Positions 33,827 to 42,204 are shown, numbered from the stretch's first letter. The stretch is DNA of 64,000 bases from Streptomyces sp. NRRL S-118 (GCF_000716335.1 NZ_KL591008.1:55090-119089), one strand, 5' to 3'. The notes: a model not told the origin generated them from the sequence alone. Program-made: numbers and translations.

Positions 33827-33886
33827 GTGCTCCCCCTGAAGGCCGCCGACCATCCTAGATCGCCGCCCGGGGGCCGACGCCGTCGG

Positions 33887-34107
33887 TCAGTCGTGGTCGT
33901 AGACCGTGACGTCGATGCCCCGTGCCGTGAGCCGAGCGGCTGTCAGCGGCTCGATCCGCGACCACTTGCCGCCCGCCAGACCGCAGCCGATGCGCGGCAT
34001 GTGGACCGAGGCGCCCAGCTCCAGCGCCTGCCCGGCGACGGCGGCGAGCGCCGTGTCGATGGCCTCGTAGCGCACAAGGACGCCTTTCGGCGACTTCGAT
34101 CCGGTAT
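33887..34107 (-). pseudogene. Macro-domain (Appr-1"-p processing) protein, C-terminal fragment
   Basis: The last 70 codons of frame 34447-33887 read PKGVLVRYEAIDTALAAVAG and ASVHMPRIGCGLAGGKWSRI, the second half of a macro domain that binds ADP-ribose (PRIGCGLAGG is the phosphate-binding loop). The first half of the domain is missing. The fragment is fused in frame to a PQQ-propeller fragment at about 34107, indicating a deletion between two genes. Confidence 0.72.
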
Positions 34108-34600
34108 CGGCGGTGTAGGAGACGGCGATCTGCCCGCTGCTGGTGGCTGTCGACGACGCGGCGCACAGGTCGCCGGTGAGCGGCACGGTCCATCTCACCG
34201 CGCCGGAAGCCGGGTCATACCCCGTCACGCCGTGCATGACCCCGGTGACGTACGTCCCGTTGACGTACCACGCCCCATGAGCGGAGACCGGTCGCTCGTC
34301 CGGAGCGGGTTCAGGCACAGGCACCTCCCACGCCGACGCGGCACGGACAGGTCCTGCCGGGACCCTGGGGGAGGGGCTGGCCCCCGCAGGCTTGTCGGAG
34401 GAGGCGTCGGCGTCCGACCGCCCGTGGTCACGGACAGCCCACACCACACCGCGACGACGAGAAGCGCCCCGGCGACGACAGCCGCCACAACTGCCGGTGT
34501 CCGCCGCCGCGGCGGCTCGGGCGGCGGCACCGGACGGGGAGGACCGGACGGAGGGGGCGGGAAGCCCCCGTATTGGGGCGTGTGCTCAAAGGGGCTGCGA
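34108..34600 (-). pseudogene. PQQ beta-propeller membrane protein, 5' fragment with frameshift
   Basis: Reads TPQYGGFPPPPSGPPRPVPP, then a membrane segment AVVAAVVAGALLVVAVWCGL, then (after a one-base shift near 34420) a Ser/Pro linker and the propeller strands AWYVNGTYVTGVMHGVTGYD and GAVRWTVPLTGDLCAASSTA. This is the N-terminal layout of Streptomyces PQQ-binding-like beta-propeller proteins with a proline-rich head. The rest of the propeller is missing; the reading frame passes into the macro-domain tail. Stretch 34600-34894 upstream holds no gene I can support. Confidence 0.6.
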
Positions 34601-34894
34601 CACGGGCGAGCTCCAGGACGCTGTCGACGAGCTCGAACATCCTGCCTATAGCGGCGCGTTCTGCCAAACGAGCCTCCTCTCGCAGAGGTGTGTTCTTGGT
34701 GTTGGCCGAACGGGCCGGCGGAGGAGTCGGGGGCGAATCTCCCGGGAGCGGATCAGGCGGATGACGGCGGCGCGGATCGCGTCGTACGTGCTGTCCGCGA
34801 CCGTGTAGTACGGATCGTGCGGTGAGCGCGTCGGCCTTCGCCGTCGGCACCGTCGTGCCCAGCGCCGTGCGGTCGCGGTCGCCGAGACGCCGCT

Positions 34895-35379
34895 ATGCCC
34901 GGCACCTCCGAGAGCGAGCGCCGTGCGGCCGTCGAGCAGCGGCTGCACCAGGACATGACCGCCGAAGCGTGGGCCAAGGCCCGCCGGTGGGAGCAGATCC
35001 GGGAGCAGCAGGCCGCCGCTGCCAAGGCCCGCGCCGAAGCCGCGGCCGCGCAGCCGGCCGACGTCGTCGTGGACGAACCGGTGGCTCCGGTCGTGCTGCC
35101 CGCACCGCGCCGGCCACCGCCATCGTCGCGGCTTCGCAGCCGGAGCCCGCCGATGTCGACGACAACCAGGAGCTGGTCCTCGAGGAGCTCACCCGCGAGC
35201 AGGTCCTGGACTGGCGCAACCGCGCCGCCGCCGACCACCAGCTGGTGTTCGACCACATCGACCGGTACGGCGAGACGTCGGCACAGCGCCTGTTCACCCG
35301 GGCGTTCGTCGCCCAGGTACAGCGCCTGGCCGGCCTCGGGCACCTGGACCTCGGCTACACCACCTGGGGGCAGGCATGA
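34895..35379 (+). pseudogene. Frameshifted small gene upstream of the DciA-like relic
   Basis: Two frames join near 35107-35115. The first encodes MPGTSESERRAAVEQRLHQD, AWAKARRWEQIREQQAAAAK and an Ala-rich linker; the second continues LVLEELTREQVLDWRNRAAA, DHQLVFDHIDRYGETSAQRL and ends HLDLGYTTWGQA at 35379. The end overlaps the next start by ATGA, so both belonged to one operon. I do not recognise the family; the N-terminus looks like a coiled coil. ATG at 34895 was taken as start. Confidence 0.5.
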
Positions 35380-35851
35380 GCGGCGGTGAGAAGTCCGGCG
35401 TCGACCTGGCCCGGGTCGCGCTGCGGGCCGCGATGGAGGCGGCCCGAAAGAACGGCGACGGCCAGAAAGCGACGAAGCCGGGGGCCGTCACGACAGTGCG
35501 GCGCGACGGGCGCGAGCCGATGAGCCTCGGAGCGGCGATCGGCGCGCTGATCACCGAACGGACCTGGGAGCTCCCGGCCGCCGGCGCGACGCTGCGGGAG
35601 TGGTGGGCGGCCATCGCCCACGAATTCGCCGGGCACGTCGCCGCCGTGTCGTACGACACGGACTCCGGCCGGCTCACCGTGTGCCCGGAGTCGTCGGCCT
35701 GGGCAACGAAGCCCGCCTGGAGCAGACCCGCCTCATCGCGGCCGCCAACAAGGCGGCAGGCCGCACCGTCATACGCGCCCTGCGGATCCTGCCGCCCGGC
35801 GCCGCGCCCGTCCCCAGATGCTCGCGCGGCCCCCCTCCCCACCGCGCCTAA
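35376..35851 (+). pseudogene. DciA-like (DUF721) protein with C-terminal frameshift
   Basis: From ATG at 35376 the frame encodes VDLARVALRAAMEAARKNGD, GREPMSLGAAIGALITERTW and HVAAVSYDTDSGRLTVCPES, a DUF721/DciA-like domain. After WATK (near 35713) the family sequence continues in the next frame as ARLEQTRLIAAANKAAGRTV and IRALRILPPGAA, so one G appears lost. DciA-type proteins bind DnaB helicase; copies outside the chromosomal dnaA region are often on plasmid-derived segments. It resembles the shorter relic at 32661. Confidence 0.65.
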
Positions 35852-36597
35852 AGGTGAGACAGGGCGAAGGCCGACAGGAATCCGACCACCGTGACCAGTC
35901 CCGTCAGCAGGTGCACCTTGCTGTATGCCTCGGGGATCATGGTGTCGGCGATCATCGCCAGGATCGCTCCGCCCGCCACGGCCGTGATCGTCGCCATCAC
36001 CGTCGCGGACGCCCCGCCCAGCAGAGCATATCCCGCCAGCGCGGCCAGACCGCTGATGGTGGCGATGCTTCCCCACAGGGTGAACACGTACCGGCGGCTG
36101 CGCCCGGCGCTGCGCATGCCGGCGGCGCTCGCGAGGCCCTCGGGGAGGTTGCTGATGAACACCGCCCCCACCGTCGCCACCCCCAGTTGTCCGCCGCCCA
36201 GCAGGCTGGTGCCGATGACCACGGACTCCGGGACCCCGTCAAGCAGGGCCCCCAGGGCGATGGCGTTGCCCGACCCCGGCGCCTCGGCCTCGGACGGCTG
36301 CTGCTCCCCCGAGCGTTTCCGGTGCTGGGCGCCGCGCCGCGCCAGCAGGGCGTTGGCTCCCGAGTACACGGCCGCACCACCGACCGCACCGGCCACCACC
36401 GGCCATATCCCGGAGCGTTCGTACGCCTCGGCGATCAGCTCGAACGACACCGCGGCCATCAGCACACCGCTGCCGAAGGCCATGACCAGGGCGATCAGCC
36501 GTGGCGGGACCCGCACCAGCGAGCCGACAGCCGCCCCCACCAGCAGAGCCGCACCCGCGAACAGCCCCCACCCGCCCGCAACCAACGCTCCACCCAC
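35848..36597 (-). CDS. ZIP family divalent metal transporter
   Basis: An integral membrane transporter of about 249 residues with about 8 hydrophobic segments. Metal-binding helices read ALGALLDGVPESVVIGTSLL and VFISNLPEGLASAAGMRSAG (the HNLPEG-like motif has Ser for His), plus AMIADTMIPEAYS. The first two helices are GLFAGAALLVGAAVGSLV and LIALVMAFGSGVLMAAVSFE. A cytoplasmic His/Arg/Glu-rich loop lies near residues 95-115. GTG at 36597 has AAAGGGG 5 bases upstream; GTG at 36615 is also open. Likely Zn, Fe or Mn transport. It converges on the DciA-like relic. Confidence 0.87.
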   Translation of the reverse strand: MGGALVAGGWGLFAGAALLVGAAVGSLVRVPPRLIALVMAFGSGVLMAAVSFELIAEAYERSGIWPVVAGAVGGAAVYSGANALLARRGAQHRKRSGEQQPSEAEAPGSGNAIALGALLDGVPESVVIGTSLLGGGQLGVATVGAVFISNLPEGLASAAGMRSAGRSRRYVFTLWGSIATISGLAALAGYALLGGASATVMATITAVAGGAILAMIADTMIPEAYSKVHLLTGLVTVVGFLSAFALSHL

Positions 36598-36738
36598 AAC
36601 CGCCCCTTTCCACACCGCCGACAGATGTACCCCCGCCTACCCGCCAGGCCAGAGACCAACGAGGGTTCGGCCGCGCGGCAAAGGCGCGGCAGCGGCGTCC
36701 GAACAGGCCGCCCGGCGGGCCCTGGCTGACCAGGTCAG

Positions 36739-36954
36739 TTGGGTGTCACCTTCGGCCTTCTCGCCGGCCTGTGGGTGTGGAGCGTACGGCGGTTTGCCCC
36801 GGAGCCCTGGGCACCGGGTTTCGAGGAGCGCCTGACCCAGCTCAGTGTCCTGCTGCGACGTGGCTTCATGTTCGTCGCCTCTGCCGCATTCATCCTTGGC
36901 CTGAGCTGGTTGCAGATGTGGGCCTCCCGATTTGCCTGGTGGCTCTTTGAGTGA
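36739..36954 (+). CDS. Possible small membrane protein
   Basis: A 71-residue frame starting TTG at 36739 with two hydrophobic stretches, VTFGLLAGLWVWSV and FMFVASAAFILGLSWLQMW, separated by a charged loop. No ribosome site is evident and the N-terminus may be truncated. It could be the tail of a longer membrane gene or a real two-helix protein. I do not recognise it. Confidence 0.35.
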   Translation: MGVTFGLLAGLWVWSVRRFAPEPWAPGFEERLTQLSVLLRRGFMFVASAAFILGLSWLQMWASRFAWWLFE

Positions 36955-37589
36955 GGCGCCCAACCCATTCCGCCGCCCTTCAGGCCGGTGCTTCTCGCGA
37001 CGAGTGGCCGCGCGGAGCGCGGCGGCTTCTTCGGTTCGCCTGGAGATGTTCGCCAGGTACGTGCGCAGGAACGGCTCAGGGGCCGCCCCGCCGACGGGGG
37101 ACCTCGAGATGGAAGTCGGCCGCCTGGCGACGAAGGACTCCTGCCTCATCGTCGGCGGCCCCGACCGCCGCCTGGCCGACCAGCTCCACGACTTCACCCG
37201 CCGCTGACCACACCCGTCACACAGCGAAGGAGGAGGCGATCAGCCTCCTCACCGTCTGGATCCAGCACCGCCAGTGGTAGTCGAGCGGACTGCCGGGGTA
37301 GCCGCACAGGCACTGCCATCCCGCCGCGTCCACTGATTTGCAGGGCAGTCGGCCCGTGCGCTGAGGCTCACGGCGTTTTCTCCCTTCAACGGATATCCCG
37401 CATTCAACTACTGATAGGGATTCAGCCATTGGTACAGCGCGCTCCGCCGTTTCGGTGGCTGATTTGCCGACGTAGGACATCTGAAACCTCAGGAGTTGCT
37501 CAAGGAGCGTCGTGTGCACGCCATTTCGCGTTTTGCTTGCCGCGCTGCTCGACCAAACGGGTCAGCGGCAAAACGGGAGGGAAACCACT
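36955..37589. other. Gene-poor stretch
   Basis: Short frames exist on both strands, for example a plus-strand end reading DLEMEVGRLATKDSCLIVGG (to 37207), which looks like a fragment of an unknown protein. From about 37370 the GC content falls, suggesting a promoter region or transferred DNA. GGGAGGGA at about 37575 is the ribosome site of the secreted protein gene that follows. Confidence 0.4.
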
Positions 37590-38150
37590 ATGTTGTCTAC
37601 GCGGAAGAGTGCTCTGGCGGGGTCGTTAGTTCTGGGGGCGGGGCTGCTGCTGGCTCCGACGGTTCCGACCGCTGCGGCCGACACACGCGACGCCCAGGCC
37701 TGTCCGGGCGACCCGTACTACACGGTGGAGCGGATCAAGACTACCTACGAGCCGATCGGCAGCACCGCCGGCAAGCGGAACGCGGCCTCGTCCACCTCGA
37801 GACTTACCTACGCCCTGGCCACGACAGTGTCCAAGGCTACGGCCTGGAGCGTCGAGCTGGGCGGCAGTATGGAGTTCGCCGTCGCCACGGTCGAGGCCAA
37901 AGCCGGCGTGGAGGTGACAAAGTCGGTCGAACGAGGCAGGACCGTCACCAACTGGATGGATGTGCCCGGGGGGAAGTACGGGTACACCACCCCGAAGATT
38001 CAGCGTTCCACTTATGTCATCGAGAAGTGGATGGACAAGCCGAATTGTTCGCCTAAGTTCATGGGCAACATGGGCACGCTGAAAGCGATCACAGCGTACC
38101 CATTCTTCTCCGAGTGCGTCAGCACCGGCCCCTGCACGCCAAAGCCGTAA
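37590..38150 (+). CDS. Secreted protein, possible beta-pore-forming type
   Basis: A 186-residue exported protein. The signal peptide MLSTRKSALAGSLVLGAGLL ends near TAAADTRDAQA. The mature part has four Cys (CPGDPYYTVE, KPNCSPKF, FFSECVSTGPC). Its centre, about residues 70-130, alternates Ser/Thr with hydrophobic residues (STSRLTYALATTVSKATAWS, ELGGSMEFAVATVEAKAGVE, VTKSVERGRTVTNWMDVPGG), a pattern seen in aerolysin/ETX-like beta-hairpins. That similarity is a pattern only, not a family match. ATG at 37590 has GGGAGGGA 8 bases upstream. It is followed by a Tat lipoprotein gene 77 bases later. Confidence 0.72.
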   Translation: MLSTRKSALAGSLVLGAGLLLAPTVPTAAADTRDAQACPGDPYYTVERIKTTYEPIGSTAGKRNAASSTSRLTYALATTVSKATAWSVELGGSMEFAVATVEAKAGVEVTKSVERGRTVTNWMDVPGGKYGYTTPKIQRSTYVIEKWMDKPNCSPKFMGNMGTLKAITAYPFFSECVSTGPCTPKP

Positions 38151-38227
38151 GCGCCGCTGCGGGGACGGCATCGGTCGCGCCGTCCCCGCCCAGCTTCCGC
38201 CACCACCCATCACAGGGGGAAACCAAG

Positions 38228-39355
38228 ATGAGCTCGACACCCCGCACCGTCCCAGCAGGTATTACACGGCGCCGCCTTCTGACCGCCACGACGGTCGTCG
38301 GCGCGCTGGTGCTCGTCTCCGGGTGCGGCCAGGGAGATGGGGGGAGCACGACGGCCGGGGGCATCGTGCTGAATCTGGGAGGTCGCATCGCCGTCCTTGA
38401 CTCCATCGACGCGAAACCCAAGATCGTCGTCGAGCGGCCGGAGGGCACCGAGAAGCTCGACGTCTACCGCCTGGCGGCCCCCCGCCAGCTGGCGAACGGG
38501 CGTATCGCGGGCGTCCAGGACGGCAGTCTCGTCACCGTCTCGCCGGACACCCCGGAAAAAACGCGGCTGCTGGGACCGGCGGCCGCCTGGTTCCCCGCGG
38601 CCGACAACGAGAAGAGCTGGGCGGTCACTGAGGAGCCGGCCGCCACCGCCTGCGGTGGAAAGCTTCCCCCGTCCGTGCAGTCCCGCTTCACGATCACCGA
38701 GCACGACACGAGCGGCAGGCCGTCCCGCACGAAGCTCAGCCTGCCCTGCGGCATGGCACCCGTAGCGCAGACGCCTCAGGGACTGCTCGCCCACCGGACC
38801 ACCGAGGACGCGGCAGGAACGGGTAACGGGAAGATCGCCCTCACCGACATCGTCCTGCTGGACAAGAAAGCCCAGTCCGTCACCCAGGTGATCGCCAAGA
38901 ACGCCACCGTGCTGAGCACCGCCGGCCCGCGCGTGGTGTGGAAGCAGAACGACTGCAAGGGCGCCTCGTGCGTCAACGTGTACTCCATCGACGACAGGAA
39001 ATCGAAGCCGGCACCGCGTTGCGAGGCAGGCGACGCGGCAGGCCGCGGGGCCATCGACGGCAGCGGCCGCTGGTACGCCACCGCCGTAGGGTCGGGCGAG
39101 GCGTACCAGGTCGCCATCCTCGACCTCGAGACGGGCAAGTGCCAGGAGGCCGGCACCTACCCGACAGCGGCCGGTACCGAGATCGACCTCGAGGGAGCCC
39201 TGAGCGCCACTTGGTCCCAGTCCAGGCTGCTGGTTCTTGACACAGAATCCGGTGCCCTCACCTCATTCGATGCCGCCACCGGCAAGCAGGAGAAGCGCAA
39301 GGACGGCCTCGACGTTTCCAAGGGTGCCCAGGTGTGGGGAGCCCGCCACGGGTGA
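38228..39355 (+). CDS. Tat-type lipoprotein with beta-propeller-like repeats
   Basis: A 375-residue surface lipoprotein. The N-terminus TRRRLLTATTVVGALVLVSGC combines a Tat-like RRRLL with a lipobox ending at Cys near residue 35. Repeated short strands such as GRIAVLDSIDAKP, GRIAGVQDGSLVTVSPDT, QVAILDLETGKC and SRLLVLDTESGALTSFDA suggest a WD40/PQQ-like propeller. Paired Cys (WKQNDCKGASCVN) may form a disulfide. ATG at 38228 has AGGGGG upstream. Function unknown; it may work with the secreted protein upstream. Confidence 0.8.
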   Translation: MSSTPRTVPAGITRRRLLTATTVVGALVLVSGCGQGDGGSTTAGGIVLNLGGRIAVLDSIDAKPKIVVERPEGTEKLDVYRLAAPRQLANGRIAGVQDGSLVTVSPDTPEKTRLLGPAAAWFPAADNEKSWAVTEEPAATACGGKLPPSVQSRFTITEHDTSGRPSRTKLSLPCGMAPVAQTPQGLLAHRTTEDAAGTGNGKIALTDIVLLDKKAQSVTQVIAKNATVLSTAGPRVVWKQNDCKGASCVNVYSIDDRKSKPAPRCEAGDAAGRGAIDGSGRWYATAVGSGEAYQVAILDLETGKCQEAGTYPTAAGTEIDLEGALSATWSQSRLLVLDTESGALTSFDAATGKQEKRKDGLDVSKGAQVWGARHG

Positions 39356-39954
39356 CGACGGACACCACCCAAGCCGTTACGTCTCCCCCCCGGTTCCAAA
39401 CGATCGACGCGGGCCAGGCGGCTCACGGCCGCCTGGCCCAAACTTATGCCCGAGTCCTGAGCCCGAACCCGCGGGGTGATGCAGCAATGTCGCCCGGGCA
39501 CGGGCGACGGTGTCGCCCCGCCAACCCGGCAGACGGCACTTGGTGATGTCGACGGGCGCCTCCCGCCGCCGCACCACGCTGACACCGAGTCACAGGCAAA
39601 ACACGCGGGGGTCCGCACGCAGCCGCCACCGTGCTCGCAGACCCTGACGGCCGATCGAGCCCAGACTGGCGGCCACCGGCGGTACGGCGCTCGGCTAGCC
39701 GGAGATCCCGGCCGCCGTCTCGCCGCGGTTGACCGCCCACCTCCAAGCCGTCGGTCTCCGCGGGAGGTTCGCAGCAAGGAGGGCCGCGTCCAGACCGTCC
39801 TGTCCGGGCGCTCCCTTATCGCCCTGCGTCACCTACGTACCGGCGTTCCGGCAGGCCAATCTGCGGTTATCGACGAACGGTGACCGTTACCTGAATGCCA
39901 CCGGTCACAGCAGCCCCACAGCGGCATCGGGGTGCCCGAGGAGTGCCAGTACGG
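39356..39954. other. Intergenic stretch without a supported gene
   Basis: About 600 bases with only short, overlapping frames on both strands that lack ribosome sites and recognisable domains. It probably holds the terminator of the lipoprotein gene and decayed sequence; I see no clear hairpin or promoter. Confidence 0.4.
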
Positions 39955-40473
39955 TCACCGCACGCGCCGCATCCGTCGATCGTCCACGCCCCGACCCCCG
40001 CGCTCTGGCTCCGGGGAGCGGCTGGACGGCCAGCGCCTGGTCAGCTTCCGCCCGCTCACCGAGGAGAACTGCGGCCCGCTCGTGCCCGCGCCGGTATCCG
40101 TGGCTGTGGGAGCCGGGCGGCCGGTGGCTGGCGGGCTGGGCGGCTGGGAGGTGGCTGCGGTCTTGGCGCCGGGGGTGGCGGCCGCGCACCGGGAGCAGCA
40201 CTCCAGGGCCTGCCACCAGCGTCCTTCCCGGTCCGTGATCACGGCCAGGACGACCGGGCCGCCGCACCGCCAGGGTTCGGCACGCGTATGCCGGCCGGTG
40301 TCGGGGAGGTGGGTGTGGCAGCCCTCCAGCTTGCATGCGCAGTACGCCTCGGGTCTGGGGGCGGGGGCGGCGCGTAGGTGGGCCTTGAGGTGGGCGATGG
40401 CGGCCGCACGGCCGGCGGCCGCGGACGGCAGGCGCTGCTCGGCACAGGCAGGACGGCTGCACGAGATGCGCAC
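39955..40473 (-). CDS. Cys-rich hypothetical protein, probable zinc-binding
   Basis: A 172-residue protein. Cys/His positions suggest metal binding: ISCSRPACAEQ, AYCACKLEGCHTHLPDTGRH, WRCGGPVVLAVITDREGRWW, then ALECCSRCAAATPGAKTAAT. The last 70 residues are a Pro/Thr-rich and basic tail, probably disordered. I recall similar proteins as accessory genes in Streptomyces chromosomes and plasmids, but no function is known to me. GTG at 40473 starts the conserved region; the ribosome site is weak. Confidence 0.6.
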   Translation of the reverse strand: MRISCSRPACAEQRLPSAAAGRAAAIAHLKAHLRAAPAPRPEAYCACKLEGCHTHLPDTGRHTRAEPWRCGGPVVLAVITDREGRWWQALECCSRCAAATPGAKTAATSQPPSPPATGRPAPTATDTGAGTSGPQFSSVSGRKLTRRWPSSRSPEPERGGRGVDDRRMRRVR

Positions 40474-40502
40474 GGGACCTGAGCCGCGTCACCTCGGAAA
40501 CG

Positions 40503-40691
40503 GTGGACGCCGGTGCCCGACTGGACGTCCCGGACTACATCCGCGAGCTGGGACTGGAACTGGGGGAGACCTCCTTCCGGGATAAGGAAATCCTCGTGAA
40601 GTTCTCCCTGCAAGGTGATGCGATCGTCAAGTACTGGCCCGCTGGCACCAGCCTCGAGCAGATCACGCGGGACCTCGGACGAACGCTCTAG
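40503..40691 (+). CDS. Small hypothetical protein
   Basis: A 62-residue acidic protein starting GTG at 40503: LDVPDYIRELGLELGETSFR, then VKFSLQGDAIVKYWPAGTSL and a closing helix EQITRDLGRTL. It may be the end of a longer gene. Its stop codon lies within the ribosome site of the next gene (TAGGAGG), so the two are translationally linked. Confidence 0.5.
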   Translation: MDAGARLDVPDYIRELGLELGETSFRDKEILVKFSLQGDAIVKYWPAGTSLEQITRDLGRTL

Positions 40692-40699
40692 GAGGACGC

Positions 40700-41020
40700 A
40701 TGCCAACAGGCACCGAGAACAACGCAGAGATTGTGTGGTGGGTCAGGTGCGGTGACGACCTTGTCGGTTCGCTGTCCTCACCGACCGCTGATCAACCATG
40801 GACGATCGCCCATTTCCAGCCCGCGGCCGCCTGGGAACGGGTCCGTGCCCTGTTCGAGGCACAGACTGAGGCCCGGCGACAGGGCTTCCCCAGGGAACAG
40901 GTAGGCGCCCTCAAAGCGGTCAAGGAACTGCACGTCGAGCTGCAACCGGTAGGTGAAGGAGAAACGATCAAGCCCGTCCTCATCTACATTGAGGCGCACG
41001 AAGCGAGGTTCCGCTCCTGA
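40700..41020 (+). CDS. Hypothetical protein
   Basis: A 106-residue soluble protein. NAEIVWWVRCGDDLVGSLSS begins a beta-rich half; ERVRALFEAQTEARRQGFPR is a helix; KELHVELQPVGEGETIKPVL ends the domain. It has one Cys and no membrane segment. I do not recognise the family. ATG at 40700 has a strong GGAGGA site 6 bases upstream, and a hairpin terminator follows the stop. Confidence 0.65.
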   Translation: MPTGTENNAEIVWWVRCGDDLVGSLSSPTADQPWTIAHFQPAAAWERVRALFEAQTEARRQGFPREQVGALKAVKELHVELQPVGEGETIKPVLIYIEAHEARFRS

Positions 41021-41080
41021 CGGGCAGCAGGACACCTCAACCTGTCAATGACTCTGTCGTCGGCACGCCCCACGTGTGGT

Positions 41081-41113
41081 TAGGCCTCCGTTCGCTACTC
41101 GAGCGGAGGCCTA
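41081..41113 (+). terminator. Hairpin terminator
   Basis: Perfect 10-base arms, TAGGCCTCCG and CGGAGGCCTA, around a 13-base loop, 60 bases after the stop of the 106-residue gene. Confidence 0.65.
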
Positions 41114-41127
41114 GGTGTATTGCCCAG

Positions 41128-41219
41128 TGAACCGTTCCGGGTTCGGTAGGGACTCGATCATTTGAGAGGATCGAGTCATGGCACGTCCTTCCCAGTACCC
41201 GCTTGAGCTGCGCCGTCGT
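41128..41219 (+). mobile_element. IS3-family left-end remnant with start of orfA
   Basis: The sequence from TGAACCGTTCC (41128) through a leader hairpin, GACTCGATC-N9-GATCGAGTC (41151-41177), to ATG at 41178 encoding MARPSQYPLELRRR looks like the left end and first codons of an IS3-type transposase OrfA. After codon 14 the similarity stops. The rest of the element is absent, so it is dead. The hairpin ends exactly before the start codon and could limit read-through translation, as in intact elements. Confidence 0.6.
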
Positions 41220-41375
41220 GGAGATCTTCGTTCCGCTTCGTCAGTCTGCTGGGAGTACATGTTGCCGCGAACTGACCAGGCGCCGCCGCAGGACATCGCA
41301 AATATCAGGATGCGCGGAGAGGGGCGAACCCGGCCCGACCCCCCTGCAGCGCGGGGCGGTCAAAGGAGCGCGCGG

Positions 41376-41558
41376 TTATCCCCAGTCGCGTAGGTCCCGC
41401 TTCAGCTCGTTGAACCGTGCGGCCCTGCGAGGAGTCTGACTCGCGTCGGGTGTGCTGCCGAGCGCGAGGACGGGATCGGTGACCTGGTAGGTCACCCGGT
41501 AGGACAGAACGTCCAGGGCGGTCTCCAGCCACTCCTCCGCCCGGCGTGGGGGAGCCAT
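41376..41558 (-). CDS. Small hypothetical protein or relic
   Basis: A 60-residue frame: EEWLETALDVLSYRVTYQVT, DPVLALGSTPDASQTPRRAA, RFNELKRDLRDWG. The sequence is well formed and probably coding, but it directly follows a DUF402 fragment in another frame and may be the end of a larger lost gene. The family is unknown to me. Confidence 0.4.
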   Translation of the reverse strand: MAPPRRAEEWLETALDVLSYRVTYQVTDPVLALGSTPDASQTPRRAARFNELKRDLRDWG

Positions 41559-41710
41559 GGGTCGCCTTCCACTCCCAGCGGGTCAGGTCAGGGTCGACGA
41601 CCAGGTCCACGGTGAGGCCGAAGGTGTCGAAGCCGACCTCGGTCGGCAGGTGGGGTGCTCGAAGTTCACGTACCAGTTCTGCAGCTCCTCCGGCCGGGCC
41701 CCGCCGTACG
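41559..41710 (-). pseudogene. DUF402 domain fragment
   Basis: On the minus strand, LQNWYVNFEHP is followed after a frame change by VGFDTFGLTVDLVVDPDLTR and WEWK, the central strands of DUF402 proteins (putative RNase or nucleotide phosphatase-like). Both ends are missing and the frame is broken near 41655. It joins directly to the 60-residue frame at 41558. Confidence 0.6.
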
Positions 41711-41786
41711 CCGTCCCCGTTCCTTCCCGTCCGCGCCCGTTCCTTCCCGTCCGTGTTCGGCTGCGCCGACCGCCGGCGCCCCGGTG

Positions 41787-42146
41787 TTACGGGCGCCGGC
41801 GGTCGACGTACTCGAAGACCGACCCGTCCGGGTGGACGGCGATCAGGTTGCGCCCCACCGGCGTCGGCACCGGTCCCGCCAGGACCTGCGCGCCGACCTC
41901 GGTGAGCGTGGCGTGCGCGGTGTCCACGTCCTCCACCGCGATCGTCGCCGACACCTTGCGCAGCACCGCCAGCTCCGACTCGGGGCCGCTCATCAGCAGG
42001 AAGCAGCCCACGGCCGCCACCGACACACCGCCCCGCTCGAAGCGGAGCGCCCGGCTGCCGGTGAGCCGTTCGTAGAAGACCACGGACCGGTCCAGGGTCT
42101 CCAGGTCGTCGAGGCAGATGCGCAGGGTGGTCCCGAGGATCTCCAT
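41787..42146 (-). CDS. VOC (glyoxalase/bleomycin resistance-like) family protein
   Basis: A 119-residue protein with two beta-alpha-beta-beta-beta modules. TTLRICLDDLETLDRSVVFY, VSVAAVGCFLLMSG, AVEDVDTAHATLTEVGAQVL and NLIAVHPDGSVFEYVDRR show the vicinal oxygen chelate fold; the terminal Glu in FEY is a usual metal ligand. Reaction unknown. The ATG at 42146 follows TACCCT by 7 bases, so it is probably leaderless. Confidence 0.87.
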   Translation of the reverse strand: MEILGTTLRICLDDLETLDRSVVFYERLTGSRALRFERGGVSVAAVGCFLLMSGPESELAVLRKVSATIAVEDVDTAHATLTEVGAQVLAGPVPTPVGRNLIAVHPDGSVFEYVDRRRP

Positions 42147-42204
42147 ACGGGTGAGGGTAGTTGGCGGCGCCGGGCCGTGAGATCCGTTCGGCGGGTCCGG
42201 TGGA

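Noticed and set aside
37217..37519. A 100-codon minus-strand frame
   Set aside because: No ribosome site, mixed composition and no recognisable domain; it overlaps the probable promoter region of the secreted protein gene.
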